In this document: piece after piece, positions 14,614 through 22,558 of the stretch
Layout: each line of letters begins with the position of its first letter
How positions within the stretch are numbered: position 1 is the stretch's first letter
Source: DATJAJ01 sp035622335
Lineage (GTDB): Archaea; Thermoproteota; Nitrososphaeria; Nitrososphaerales; Gagatemarchaeaceae
Length of the DNA: 39,272 nt
Assembly (NCBI GenBank): GCA_035622335.1
Contig: DASPVO010000035.1
Coordinates: forward strand, 1 to 39,272
Reading direction: 5' to 3'
Translations under genes and position numbers: made by a program
Notes under the pieces: generated by a model
Database searches by the model: none
What the model saw: the letters and a program-made list of their open reading frames with translations, nothing else
What the model was told of the DNA's origin: nothing

Positions 14614-16552
14614 AGGGATGAGAAGGCTGGCGGCTATCATGTTCACTGACATGGTCGGATACACGGCTCTTGGGCAAAAGAACGAATCTCTCTCCTTAGC
14701 GATCGTAGACGAGCAACGGAAGCTTGTCAGGCCCATCCTGAATAGACATCACGGCAGGGAAGTCAAAACCATGGGGGACGCTTTCATGGTGGAGTTTCCC
14801 AACGCGATAGACGCGCTGAGATGCGCCTACGACATCCAGAGGGCGATCAAGGAGTTCAACCTTTCTCTAGGAACGGACAAAAGAATACACCTCAGAATCG
14901 GCGTCCATGTGGGGGAGGTTGTCGAAGAGAACGGCGACATATCGGGGGACGCCGTCAACATAGCCTCAAGGATAGAACCCCTGGCCAACGACGGAGGAGT
15001 TTGTCTTTCGCGGCAGGCGTACGACCATGTTCAAAACAAGACTGACCTGCGGCTGTCGTCAATCGGTCCCAGAAGCCTGAAGAACGTTGCCGAGCCGCTA
15101 GAGGTCTTCAGGATGGTCATGCCCTGGGAAGAAGAAGACACGATCTCCCGGCTCTTGGACAGGAAGCGCATCGCGGTTCTCCCATTCGCAAACCTGAGCT
15201 CTGATCCCGAGGAGGGATACTTCGCCGACGGCATGACGGAGGAGCTAATCACGTCTCTTTCGGGGGTGAGACAGCTTACCGTCATCGCAAGGACCTCTGT
15301 CATGAAGTACAAGGGATCCCAGAAGGGCGCATCGGAGGTCGGCAAGGAGCTGAGCGCAGGTACTCTGATAGAGGGCAGCGTCAGAAAGGCCGGCAGCAGG
15401 GTGAGGGTCACCGCTCAGCTGATAGATACCGCGACGGAAGGGCACCTCTGGGCGCAGAATTACGACCGGCAACTTGAGGACGTTTTTGCGATTCAGTCTG
15501 AGATAGCCGAGAAAGTCGCGATGGAGCTCAGGGTCAGGCTCGTAGAGGATGAGAAGCGGGTGATTGAGAAACGGCCGACGGATAACCCAGAGGCCTACAC
15601 CTACTACCTGCGCGGGAAAGAGCTGATAAGAGAAAGGACGGAACACTCATTGAGACAGGCGATCGCTGTTTTCGAGAAGGCGATAGGGGTTGACCCTTCG
15701 TTCGCCAAGGCCCACGCCGGCGTGGCTGAAGGTTATTGGGCACTCGTCAATGACGGGTACGAGCCCTACGAGCAGGCCGCCCCCAAGGCAGAGCTCTCAG
15801 TGAAGAAGGCGCTGGTGCTCGACCCCGAGCTGGCCGAGGCGCACGCTATCCTTGCGCTGGTCTATTGGCAGGAAGACAACATCAGTGCAAGCAGAACCGA
15901 GGCCAAGAGGGCTATCGAGCTGAATCCCAGCGATCCCGATGCATACTTCACGCTGTCCAGTATAGCGTTCATAAGTCTGGGCAGTGAACAAGGAATCCAA
16001 CTCCTTGAGAAGTGTTACCGGCTAGACCCGGTGAGGCCAATCTACGTCGAGAGGCTGGGTCAGTTCTACTTCTTCTTGGGGAGAGACCACGACGCGCTCC
16101 AACACTGGGAAAAGACGTCCCAACTCGCCCCAGCCGCGACTTACAGGAGCATGACCGAGTATTACCTTGCAAAGGGGGACGTCGCGATGGCCAAAGACCT
16201 CTATTCAAAGGCTGAGAACCTCGAGCCCACTCACCGATGGGTGACTTGGATGAAAGGGTACATGGCCGGAATCACGGGCGACAGGGACGGTGCGATCGCC
16301 TCTATAGCGGCGATCGAAAAGGAATGGATTGGCGCGACCAGCCTCAACGACATCGCCTTCGTACATCACGCCCTTAACGACCTGGACTCTTACTTTGCCT
16401 ACGTCAACAGAGCTACAGACCAGCACACCATCAGATACTGGTACGTGATGTATTGTCCGCTCTTTTCCAAGGCGAGAGAAGACCCCAGGTATCCCATGTT
16501 TCTGGACAAAGTCGCGAAGATGGTCGAGGGTGTGGGACCCCTGACCCACTGA
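14606..16552 (+). CDS. Class III adenylate/guanylate cyclase with TolB_N-like and TPR domains (copy 2)
   Basis: 648 residues with the same layout as copy 1. Metal aspartates D15 (FTDMVGYT) and the D of KTMGDAF, the substrate lysine before it, and GDAVNIASR are all intact, so it should be active. The TolB_N-like region runs from RIAVLPFANLS to AEKVAMELR, followed by TPR repeats (for example AHAILALVYWQEDNISASRTEA). TTG at 14606 or ATG at 14618 could be the start; the TTG matches the other copies. It is downstream of a TATA box shared with the small protein. The cupin gene lies convergent beyond the stop. Confidence 0.9.
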   Translation: MSEGMRRLAAIMFTDMVGYTALGQKNESLSLAIVDEQRKLVRPILNRHHGREVKTMGDAFMVEFPNAIDALRCAYDIQRAIKEFNLSLGTDKRIHLRIGVHVGEVVEENGDISGDAVNIASRIEPLANDGGVCLSRQAYDHVQNKTDLRLSSIGPRSLKNVAEPLEVFRMVMPWEEEDTISRLLDRKRIAVLPFANLSSDPEEGYFADGMTEELITSLSGVRQLTVIARTSVMKYKGSQKGASEVGKELSAGTLIEGSVRKAGSRVRVTAQLIDTATEGHLWAQNYDRQLEDVFAIQSEIAEKVAMELRVRLVEDEKRVIEKRPTDNPEAYTYYLRGKELIRERTEHSLRQAIAVFEKAIGVDPSFAKAHAGVAEGYWALVNDGYEPYEQAAPKAELSVKKALVLDPELAEAHAILALVYWQEDNISASRTEAKRAIELNPSDPDAYFTLSSIAFISLGSEQGIQLLEKCYRLDPVRPIYVERLGQFYFFLGRDHDALQHWEKTSQLAPAATYRSMTEYYLAKGDVAMAKDLYSKAENLEPTHRWVTWMKGYMAGITGDRDGAIASIAAIEKEWIGATSLNDIAFVHHALNDLDSYFAYVNRATDQHTIRYWYVMYCPLFSKAREDPRYPMFLDKVAKMVEGVGPLTH

Positions 16553-16563
16553 GCCATTCTGCC

Positions 16564-16923
16564 TCACACGTTCACTACAGGAGGTCCTTGTCCGAGGAAG
16601 ATGTTCACGACAATCGCAGCAACTTTCGGATCAGGGTTCACGTCTCGATGGACGAGGCCGATCGGAATGTGGAAGAAGTCACCGGCACCTGCCTCGACGG
16701 AGATTCTCCCCTCTACCCCGAAGTCAAAACGAAGCCTGCCTGCCAGGATGAAGCCGTACACTTCCCTCTGTCCATGGTGATGCCAACCAGACTCGACCCC
16801 ACCCGCAATCTGGGAACGAGCAAACAGTACTCTATCTCCCTCGAAAGCTCTCTCTCTGACAATTCCTTTGGTCGAGTCCCCTGCCCTTAGGCTTCTGCCT
16901 TTAACGACTTCAATCTCGTTCAT
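16564..16923 (-). CDS. Cupin-domain protein
   Basis: 119 residues from ATG at 16923. ESGWHHHGQREVYGFILAGRLRFDFG is cupin motif 1 with its histidines and glutamate, and DFFHIPIGLVHRDVNP is motif 2 with its metal histidine. A single small cupin of this kind is often a metal-dependent isomerase, dioxygenase or sensor. The frame is open upstream to 17097, but that part is not like the family, and a TATA-like GATTTAACT lies about 45 nt before the chosen ATG. Confidence 0.85.
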   Translation of the reverse strand: MNEIEVVKGRSLRAGDSTKGIVRERAFEGDRVLFARSQIAGGVESGWHHHGQREVYGFILAGRLRFDFGVEGRISVEAGAGDFFHIPIGLVHRDVNPDPKVAAIVVNIFLGQGPPVVNV

Positions 16924-17150
16924 TGAGCAGGCTTCCTCGTTCTCCCTTCTTCGAGTCCTGACCCTAGTTAAATCCCTCTCACCAGTGGTGGAGTGGCATG
17001 AAAGTTGGGCGGGTGGCCCGACAGCCGCATTAATCCGTTGACCGCGGTCAAACTCTATCCTCGCTTGTTCCCGATGTTGAGAACCGTCACTCAACATATC
17101 TAGTAGGCAAGCTCTTCAGAGATGATGAACACGGTGGAGAGGCTGAACGA

Positions 17151-17579
17151 ATGAAAGCTGACGAACCCGGAGAAGTAGATGTGAAGGTCAGCCGGCTCGC
17201 ATATGCAAGACTATCGAAGGCACGGAAGCAGGGCGAGAACTACTCGGACGTGGTCCTTCGATTGATTTCGTCTACCTTGGACGGCCTCCAGCGACGTGGG
17301 GAGATGCTAGTTCAGACATCTGACGGCAGGGATCTCGTGGTCATGGTTGATCAGGACAAGTGTTTGGGAGCGATGAGCTGCGTGGCCGTGCTCCCAGAAA
17401 TGTTCGCATTCGACACTTCCATGCAAGGCTCTTGGCGGAGAAGCGGGGAACCGCTGGGGATGAGGGAGGTCCCAGAGGGCGAATTGGACAGCGAAGCCCT
17501 TCTCAGGGCGGCTCAATCGTGTCCCTACCAAGCTATTCGAATCAAGGACAACAAGACTGGAGAAGAGCTTTCGACATAG
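17151..17579 (+). CDS. VapB/DUF217-like domain fused to a 3Fe-4S-type ferredoxin
   Basis: 142 residues in two parts. Residues 8-45 (VSRLAYARLSKARKQGENYS then DVVLRLIS) match the DUF217/VapB-type antitoxin helix-strand signature usually found in short antitoxins. Residues 58-142 are a ferredoxin: C71-x5-C77, then C124-P, with alanine where a fourth cluster cysteine would stand, so a 3Fe-4S cluster is expected as in cytochrome P450 partner ferredoxins. No toxin gene lies next to it, and no P450 is in the window. The domain combination is unusual. Fusion by frame error is unlikely because both parts share one frame. Confidence 0.75.
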   Translation: MKADEPGEVDVKVSRLAYARLSKARKQGENYSDVVLRLISSTLDGLQRRGEMLVQTSDGRDLVVMVDQDKCLGAMSCVAVLPEMFAFDTSMQGSWRRSGEPLGMREVPEGELDSEALLRAAQSCPYQAIRIKDNKTGEELST

Positions 17580-17600
17580 CTGCCTGGCACTGGTCGCGTC

Positions 17601-17610
17601 CTTTTTTCAC
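17601..17610 (+). terminator. T-rich terminator after the fusion gene
   Basis: CCTTTTTTC occurs about 25 nt after the stop codon. Runs of T on the coding strand are the usual termination signal in archaea. No stem is evident. Confidence 0.3.
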
Positions 17611-17696
17611 ACTCGCGTTGCGTTGGCGCGTGACCTATCTCTTTCTCACTAAATTGTTAGAGAGAGAATGGCCATCCAAAACTCTACGCAAAAATA

Positions 17697-17727
17697 GTTG
17701 AGTCGCAACCGAACCTAAAGTCGCTAT
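17697..17727 (+). repeat. Diverged copy of the dispersed element
   Basis: GAGTCGCAACCGAACCTAAAGT resembles the minus-strand reading of the copy at 11881 (GACTCCGCAACCTGAACCTTAAGT) with two small gaps. It lies just upstream of the HAD phosphatase ATG at 17748, where CCTAAAGT is positioned like a TATA box (about 30 nt). Confidence 0.35.
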
Positions 17728-17747
17728 AGAGGTCACATTCTCGATTG

Positions 17748-18500
17748 ATGGTTCGCGCGTTGTTCTGCGATTACGACGGGACCCTGGCCCCTCTCCGGGT
17801 TTCAAGGGCCAATTCCAAGGTGCCTGAGAGGCTGGCGAGGACGCTATCACGGGTTCACAGCTTGATACCGGTGGCGGTGGTCACGGCGAAGGACTATGGC
17901 TTTGTGCGTAGCAGGACTCCCTTCGCCGACGCTTGGTCTTGCGTCTACGGGATCGAGACGGTGTTGAAGAACGGAAAGACAACGCTCCTCCGACCCCTTC
18001 CCGATTTCTCTGGTGTGTTGCGCACTGTAAGGGGATTGCCTGGTGGGGCTAGCGTCGAGTACAAGAGGGCGTCCACCGGCGAGCTCTGCGGCCTGTGCGT
18101 CGAATGGAAAAGGTCTAGGTCCCCGAGCAAGGCAGAAATCGAATCTAACATTTGCAGGATACGAGCGCTAGGATTCCAAGTCCTACACGACCCCTTTTAT
18201 CTGCGGTTTGACGTCATACCTGCCAACGGTGGGAAGGGAGCAGCAGTGCAGCATCTACAATTTGCCCTGGGTGTGGACGGAGGAGTGGTCTTCTTAGGCG
18301 ATTCCGAGGCTGATAACCCCGCGTTCAGATTGTCCGAGGTGAGCATAGGAGTCTTGTCAGGCAGTAGGATGCCCAAGCTCGACTGCCGCTATTACGTCAT
18401 GAGGGACAAACTCGGGGATTTCCTCGGCTCCCTCGTCGACAACGGTCTCGAGTTCAACGACCGGCTCCCGCATCTCTCCCTTGTGGAGGCGAGCTCATGA
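17748..18500 (+). CDS. HAD phosphatase, trehalose-6-phosphatase/MPGP-like
   Basis: 250 residues. FCDYDGTLAPL holds the catalytic aspartates of HAD motif I; VAVVTAKD is motif II; GGKGAAVQHL gives the motif III lysine; VVFLGDSEADNPAF is motif IV. The cap between is of the type seen in trehalose-phosphate and mannosyl-3-phosphoglycerate phosphatases (C2b). It overlaps the glycosyltransferase gene by 4 nt (ATGA), so the pair probably makes a glycoside by glycosyl transfer and dephosphorylation. Which sugar phosphate it acts on is not readable. ATG at 17748 is used rather than the TTG one codon before. Confidence 0.8.
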   Translation: MVRALFCDYDGTLAPLRVSRANSKVPERLARTLSRVHSLIPVAVVTAKDYGFVRSRTPFADAWSCVYGIETVLKNGKTTLLRPLPDFSGVLRTVRGLPGGASVEYKRASTGELCGLCVEWKRSRSPSKAEIESNICRIRALGFQVLHDPFYLRFDVIPANGGKGAAVQHLQFALGVDGGVVFLGDSEADNPAFRLSEVSIGVLSGSRMPKLDCRYYVMRDKLGDFLGSLVDNGLEFNDRLPHLSLVEASS

Positions 18501-20245
18501 CGATGCGTGTCGGGGTCATCATGTACGAGACGAGTTACTCAAAGGGCCAAGAACTCGTCGCAGAGAGGATGGTACGCGAGTTCAACCGACTGGGCCATGA
18601 CGCTTACCTCATAACCAGCGTCTATCACGACTGGGAACCCGTCGTCTCTGACGAAGAAGTTGCGAAGCGAGGAGGGTACGTGCACACGTTCGACGAGAGG
18701 CTCGATATCCCAGTGCTCCGAGTGGGCAGCGAGATTGCAAGCTGGCCTCCCCGTAGGATACTCTTCAGGAACTTTGTGGGGGTCCTGTCTCAGATCGTTT
18801 CCGATCTGAAGCTGAACGTTCTCATCACGCACTCGACCTTGTGGAACGGTCCGGAGGACGCGACGAAGTTCGTCGTCTGGAACAGGCAGATGAACGACAA
18901 GGGCGCCTACAACCCTCCAATCCTTCTCTGCCACATGAGTCACTTCCAGGAGGCGAGCGACGAGAGATACACCCTCGAGGAGAGGACTTTCAGGGAGACT
19001 TGGAACGCCGTGAGCCTGAAGGATATTCTCCAGCAGGCCGACTTCGTCCTGGTCACGACTCCGATAGAAAGAAGTCAGATGAAGGAGCTCGGTGCGGATG
19101 AGAGCAAGTGCATCCTCATGCCAGGTGGTATCGACGACGAAGCCTTTGCGGAGGCGGAGACCCCTCCCGACCCGCGTCTTCCCGCGTCCGCCAAACTCGT
19201 GACATTCCTGGGGACGGTGGAGGAGAGGAAGAACGTCCTGTCGGTCGTCGATGTCGCCAGGCGCTTCGAGTCCGGAGAAGGGGTACACTTCGCAATCGCG
19301 GGAAGAATGGATGGAGACTACGCAGAGAAGGTCAAGGCCGCGGCCGAAGGGGTCGGGAACGTGACGCTCCTGGGGGAAATCTCGGATGGTGAGAAGGTCG
19401 GGCTGATCAAGAAGTCGTTTGCCAACATCAATCTGAGCAGGAGCGAGGCGCTCGGAATCGCTCAGCTCGAGTTCATGTACGGGGGAGTCCCGGTAGTCAC
19501 ATCAGGTGTGGGTGGCCAGTCGTGGATAGTCCATGACGAGGTCAACGGCTTAGTTGTCAGAGGTCCGGACGACATCGACGGGGCTGCAGCAGCGATAACA
19601 CGGCTGGCAAGGAATCCGAAACTGAGGAAGAGGTTGTCGAAGGGCGCACTCCAGACCTCGTCTCAAATGACGCTGTCCAGCCTCATCGCATCACTTTCTA
19701 GACGATTGAACTCTAGGCTCTACATGGAGGGCGGATTTAGTGTTCAGCCAGAAGCGAGGGAGAAGCTGATAGAGGCAAGGGTCCAGGGAGGCAAGAGGGT
19801 CGTGGTGACGACGACGAGGCTGATAGTGTCTTCCGCGAAGGAAGGCAGGTCAATCGTGTCCGTGCCTTACGGGGAGATCACGAGGATCAGCAGGTCGGTG
19901 AGGCGAAGGTGGTCGATCCTGGCCGTGGGCTTGGGCTTGTTCTGCGGAAGCATGACGCTTGCGCTCATCGCGCCCTCTCAATTTCCTCCTGTCGACGTCC
20001 TGCTCAAGCTCGTCCCGTCGATGGGTGCTTCCGAACTGGCTGCGCTCGCGGTCCGTGCGTCTTTGCTGTTCTCTCCCCTGATCGTCGCCGCCCCCCTGTT
20101 CTTTGCGACCGTGAAGGACGGATACCTGGTGCAATATGGGCAGAGACAGAAGGTGTTTCTCGAGCGGGAATTCGGCCGCCTGCTAAAGATTGGCGACTCT
20201 CTCGGAGGCAAGAGCCTCTTTCGTCCAGATGCGGAAGAACTATGA
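18497..20245 (+). CDS. GT4 glycosyltransferase with C-terminal membrane and PH-like domain
   Basis: 582 residues. Residues 1-410 form a GT-B fold: GQELVAERMVREFNRLGHDA, LMPGGIDDEAF, FLGTVEERKNV and LSRSEALGIAQLEFMYGGVPVV, which holds the nucleotide-sugar E-x7-E motif. After residue 425 comes a different part: a PH/GRAM-like strand set (VVVTTTRLIVSSAKEGRSI) interrupted by two transmembrane segments (SILAVGLGLFCGSMTLALI; ALAVRASLLFSPLIVAAPLFF). It could be a membrane-tethered trehalose or glucosylglycerate synthase, or a glycolipid enzyme. The tether is unusual for soluble compatible-solute enzymes. Confidence 0.8.
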   Translation: MTMRVGVIMYETSYSKGQELVAERMVREFNRLGHDAYLITSVYHDWEPVVSDEEVAKRGGYVHTFDERLDIPVLRVGSEIASWPPRRILFRNFVGVLSQIVSDLKLNVLITHSTLWNGPEDATKFVVWNRQMNDKGAYNPPILLCHMSHFQEASDERYTLEERTFRETWNAVSLKDILQQADFVLVTTPIERSQMKELGADESKCILMPGGIDDEAFAEAETPPDPRLPASAKLVTFLGTVEERKNVLSVVDVARRFESGEGVHFAIAGRMDGDYAEKVKAAAEGVGNVTLLGEISDGEKVGLIKKSFANINLSRSEALGIAQLEFMYGGVPVVTSGVGGQSWIVHDEVNGLVVRGPDDIDGAAAAITRLARNPKLRKRLSKGALQTSSQMTLSSLIASLSRRLNSRLYMEGGFSVQPEAREKLIEARVQGGKRVVVTTTRLIVSSAKEGRSIVSVPYGEITRISRSVRRRWSILAVGLGLFCGSMTLALIAPSQFPPVDVLLKLVPSMGASELAALAVRASLLFSPLIVAAPLFFATVKDGYLVQYGQRQKVFLEREFGRLLKIGDSLGGKSLFRPDAEEL

Positions 20246-20339
20246 CCCTATCGTCCGTGCCGGCTGGGGCTCTGGCTCCACTTTTCGTAACATCAGGTCC
20301 AGACGTCTGACCGTTGCGGTGTTCTCTTCACCCCAAAAA

Positions 20340-20347
20340 ATGTATAT
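20340..20347 (+). promoter_or_regulatory. TATA-like element of the DUF929 gene
   Basis: TGTATATG lies about 31 nt before TTG 20375 and 43 nt before ATG 20387. It fits a leaderless TTG start or a short leader. Confidence 0.4.
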
Positions 20348-20374
20348 GCCCGACGTGGGCGGCCCTGCTTCGCT

Positions 20375-21331
20375 TTGAGGGCCGCTATGAAGAGGCGCCA
20401 GAGAAACAGAAGGATTCTCCTCCTTAGCATAGCAGCCGTCGCGATAGTGGTCGTCATCGTGAGCGCCTTCGTGCTCGGCAGCATCATTAATCCAACATCG
20501 TCAAGCCTGATAAACAAGCCCGTCACGTCCCAGATCTACTCCAGTCTGGAGAGCCTCTCAAAGAGCACGTACAGCTACACAGACCCTACTTTGATGAGCG
20601 GTGGTGCGACCAACCAGGCCAATGCGGGAGTGCAGAACAACGCGAAGAATTCTGGTGGAGTGACATACACCGAGAATGGGAAGCCGATAATCGTCTACAT
20701 CGGAGGGGAATATTGCCCCTACTGCGGGTTCCAAAGATGGCCCCTGATACTGTCCCTCATGCGCTTTGGCAATCTCACCGGACTAGAGTTCATGCAGTCT
20801 TCAGCGACAGACGTGTTCCCGAACACGTACACCTTCACCTTCCTCACCGCAAAGTACACAAGCCCCTACTTCTACTTCCAGTCGTTTGAGCAGGTCGACA
20901 GAAACGAAGAACCCCTGCAGACCGTGCCCTCGAACTATACCGGCGTGTTTGCGGACTATGGTTCAGGTTATCCGTACATCAACTTCGCCAACAAGTACGT
21001 CATCTCTGGTCCCTTCTACGTGCCGTCCCTCTTCACGGGGCTCAACTGGACCCAGATAATACAGCAGATAGGTTCAAACACCGAACTCTCAGATCAGGTG
21101 CAGGCGGCAACGAACACGATAACCGCGGTGATCTGCAGCGTGGATGGGAGCCAACCCGCTTCTGTCTGCGGCAACTCGGCGATTACCCCCCTGATCTCAA
21201 CCGTCTCTTATCATTCTGAACCGAGCGCGAGCTTGAAGACTGGTAGCCCGATCGAGATGGCAAGCACGTGGGCGAGCGTGCAGTACGGGCAGATGGCATG
21301 GATAAAGAAGAGCTCGGCTATTATGAGATAG
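20375..21331 (+). CDS. DUF929 family thioredoxin-fold membrane-anchored protein
   Basis: 318 residues. A basic start and one hydrophobic segment (residues 13-35) anchor it in the membrane with the rest outside. GGEYCPYCGFQRWPL gives a C114-x2-C117 redox pair in a thioredoxin-like fold, as in the archaeal DUF929 family. A disulfide oxidase or isomerase role is plausible because a VKOR gene, the usual recycling partner, overlaps it on the opposite strand by 121 nt. Start may be TTG 20375 (leaderless) or ATG 20387. Its own C-terminal 40 residues are encoded in the overlap, so one of the two proteins may be constrained or extended there. Confidence 0.85.
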   Translation: MRAAMKRRQRNRRILLLSIAAVAIVVVIVSAFVLGSIINPTSSSLINKPVTSQIYSSLESLSKSTYSYTDPTLMSGGATNQANAGVQNNAKNSGGVTYTENGKPIIVYIGGEYCPYCGFQRWPLILSLMRFGNLTGLEFMQSSATDVFPNTYTFTFLTAKYTSPYFYFQSFEQVDRNEEPLQTVPSNYTGVFADYGSGYPYINFANKYVISGPFYVPSLFTGLNWTQIIQQIGSNTELSDQVQAATNTITAVICSVDGSQPASVCGNSAITPLISTVSYHSEPSASLKTGSPIEMASTWASVQYGQMAWIKKSSAIMR

Positions 21332-21645
21332 CACGCGAAGGCCACCCCCGAGATCCAGATGGGGATCATCAACAGGTAGAAGGAAGGCTTGTCTATGAGT
21401 ATGATTGCTATCATCGAGACGAAGAAGAGCGTCCCCAAGAGTGCGACGGGTATGTGGTCGATCCTGCTGAATGGGCTGCTCGTGACCGCCCCGCAGTCGA
21501 TTATCCCGGACGATGGGCAGACGACCTTCACGAATTTCGGAAAGAGGGAGTCAGAAAGAAGGTAGACGGCGTCGGCTAGCCCGACGATGGAGAGTACCAG
21601 GCCGACCCTTCTCCAGATGTCCAAGTTACCATCGCGCGCCCGCAC
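21211..21645 (-). CDS. VKOR family disulfide-recycling membrane protein
   Basis: 144 residues with four membrane segments. The catalytic C119-x2-C122 is in AICPYCTLAH at the start of helix 4, and the loop pair C43/C51 is in VVCPSSGIIDCGAV, as in bacterial and archaeal vitamin K epoxide reductases that reoxidise thioredoxin-like partners through quinone. A GTG at 21645 is shown; a TTG at 21624 (giving MDIWRRVGL) fits better with a TATA-like CAAATAAG about 29 nt before it. Residues about 106-144, including CPYC, lie inside the DUF929 overlap. Confidence 0.9.
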   Translation of the reverse strand: MRARDGNLDIWRRVGLVLSIVGLADAVYLLSDSLFPKFVKVVCPSSGIIDCGAVTSSPFSRIDHIPVALLGTLFFVSMIAIILIDKPSFYLLMIPIWISGVAFACYLIIAELFFIHAICPYCTLAHVLAISIGLPVFKLALGSE

Positions 21646-21712
21646 TGCTTATTTGAATTGAGCGCCCTCCGAGACCCAATGGTTCAAATGTGAGCGGCGC
21701 CCACATCTCGCC

Positions 21713-22177
21713 ATGAGCGTAATGGAAGTGGTCAGGGCGAAGTTCAGTGAACCTCAAAGGTGTCACGGGCACTGTGATCAGATGGCCAAGATGAAGACAC
21801 TCAGGGAAGGCGAGACGACCATCGTGGGCATGGCGTGCCCTTCGGGCTATCTATCCCGGGTCATCGCATATGGCACGGAGGACGGCTCGCAGTCTTTGAA
21901 GAGATTCGTGACCGAAGCGTTGGGAGCCGAAGACGGCGTGAAAGACGAGGATGTCAGGACTGCATCGAGGTACACGTGGGACCTGGGGATGGAGGACGGA
22001 GGCGAGGTCCCCGTCTTCAAAGCGGCCTACTGGACGCAGAACTACCGCAGGACAAAGTCAGAAGCGGCCGACAGAGTAGCTATCTTCGCGTGCGCGAACT
22101 GCGGTTCGGTCTTCAAACAGCCGTATTCTGCGAAGGAGACTCTTTGCGCGGACTGCCGCGCTTCGCACTCGTCCTAG
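21713..22177 (+). CDS. Zinc-ribbon protein of unknown function
   Basis: 154 residues. The C-terminal 30 residues hold two CxxC knuckles (ACANCGSVF and LCADCRA), a rubredoxin-type zinc ribbon. Near the N-terminus CHGHCDQM gives another possible metal or redox pair. The middle is not recognised. Its stop overlaps the stop of the thioredoxin-like gene by 4 nt (CTAG) in convergent orientation. Its position between VKOR and the thioredoxin-like gene suggests a thiol-linked role, which is inference. Confidence 0.65.
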   Translation: MSVMEVVRAKFSEPQRCHGHCDQMAKMKTLREGETTIVGMACPSGYLSRVIAYGTEDGSQSLKRFVTEALGAEDGVKDEDVRTASRYTWDLGMEDGGEVPVFKAAYWTQNYRRTKSEAADRVAIFACANCGSVFKQPYSAKETLCADCRASHSS

Positions 22178-22518
22178 TTCGCTCTCGATGATTTCAGGTC
22201 GCGATAGAGCCGGCTCGCAAGAAATGTTTCGACGGCCCTCTTGGTGTAGGGAACCCCCTCTGAGTAGCCGGTCAGCACGTGTTTGAAGCTCCCGTCTTCG
22301 AACTCCAAGAAGACCTGTGGGATGATGTAGTCCGGAGACCAGTCCCCGAACTTCTTCACCAGCTCGTCCGCGGTCTTGACTTCGCTCGTATCTATGTCGT
22401 GGGGAACGTACTCCACGCCAAGTTCCTTCGCAGCCGTCTTCATCGGTTCGACTGTCGTCGGTACGCAGTGCGGGCACCACTCGGCGTAGACTACGTGTAT
22501 CGCCTTCAGGTCGTTCAC
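22174..22518 (-). CDS. Thioredoxin/glutaredoxin-like protein (CPHC)
   Basis: 114 residues. VVYAEWCPHCVPTTVEPM has the C15-x2-C18 redox pair and DYIIPQVFLEF the cis-proline loop of a thioredoxin fold. No signal peptide, so it is probably cytoplasmic. GTG start, with TATA-like GATTAATTAG about 29 nt upstream. It belongs to the same thiol-redox block as DUF929 and VKOR. Confidence 0.88.
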   Translation of the reverse strand: MNDLKAIHVVYAEWCPHCVPTTVEPMKTAAKELGVEYVPHDIDTSEVKTADELVKKFGDWSPDYIIPQVFLEFEDGSFKHVLTGYSEGVPYTKRAVETFLASRLYRDLKSSRAN

Positions 22519-22558
22519 GTCCGAACCTGGTGCGTCGCTTCCTAATTAATCGCTCGTG

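Noticed and set aside
16924..17097. N-terminal extension of the cupin gene
   Set aside because: The extra residues are not cupin-like, are arginine-rich, and lie upstream of a well-placed ATG.
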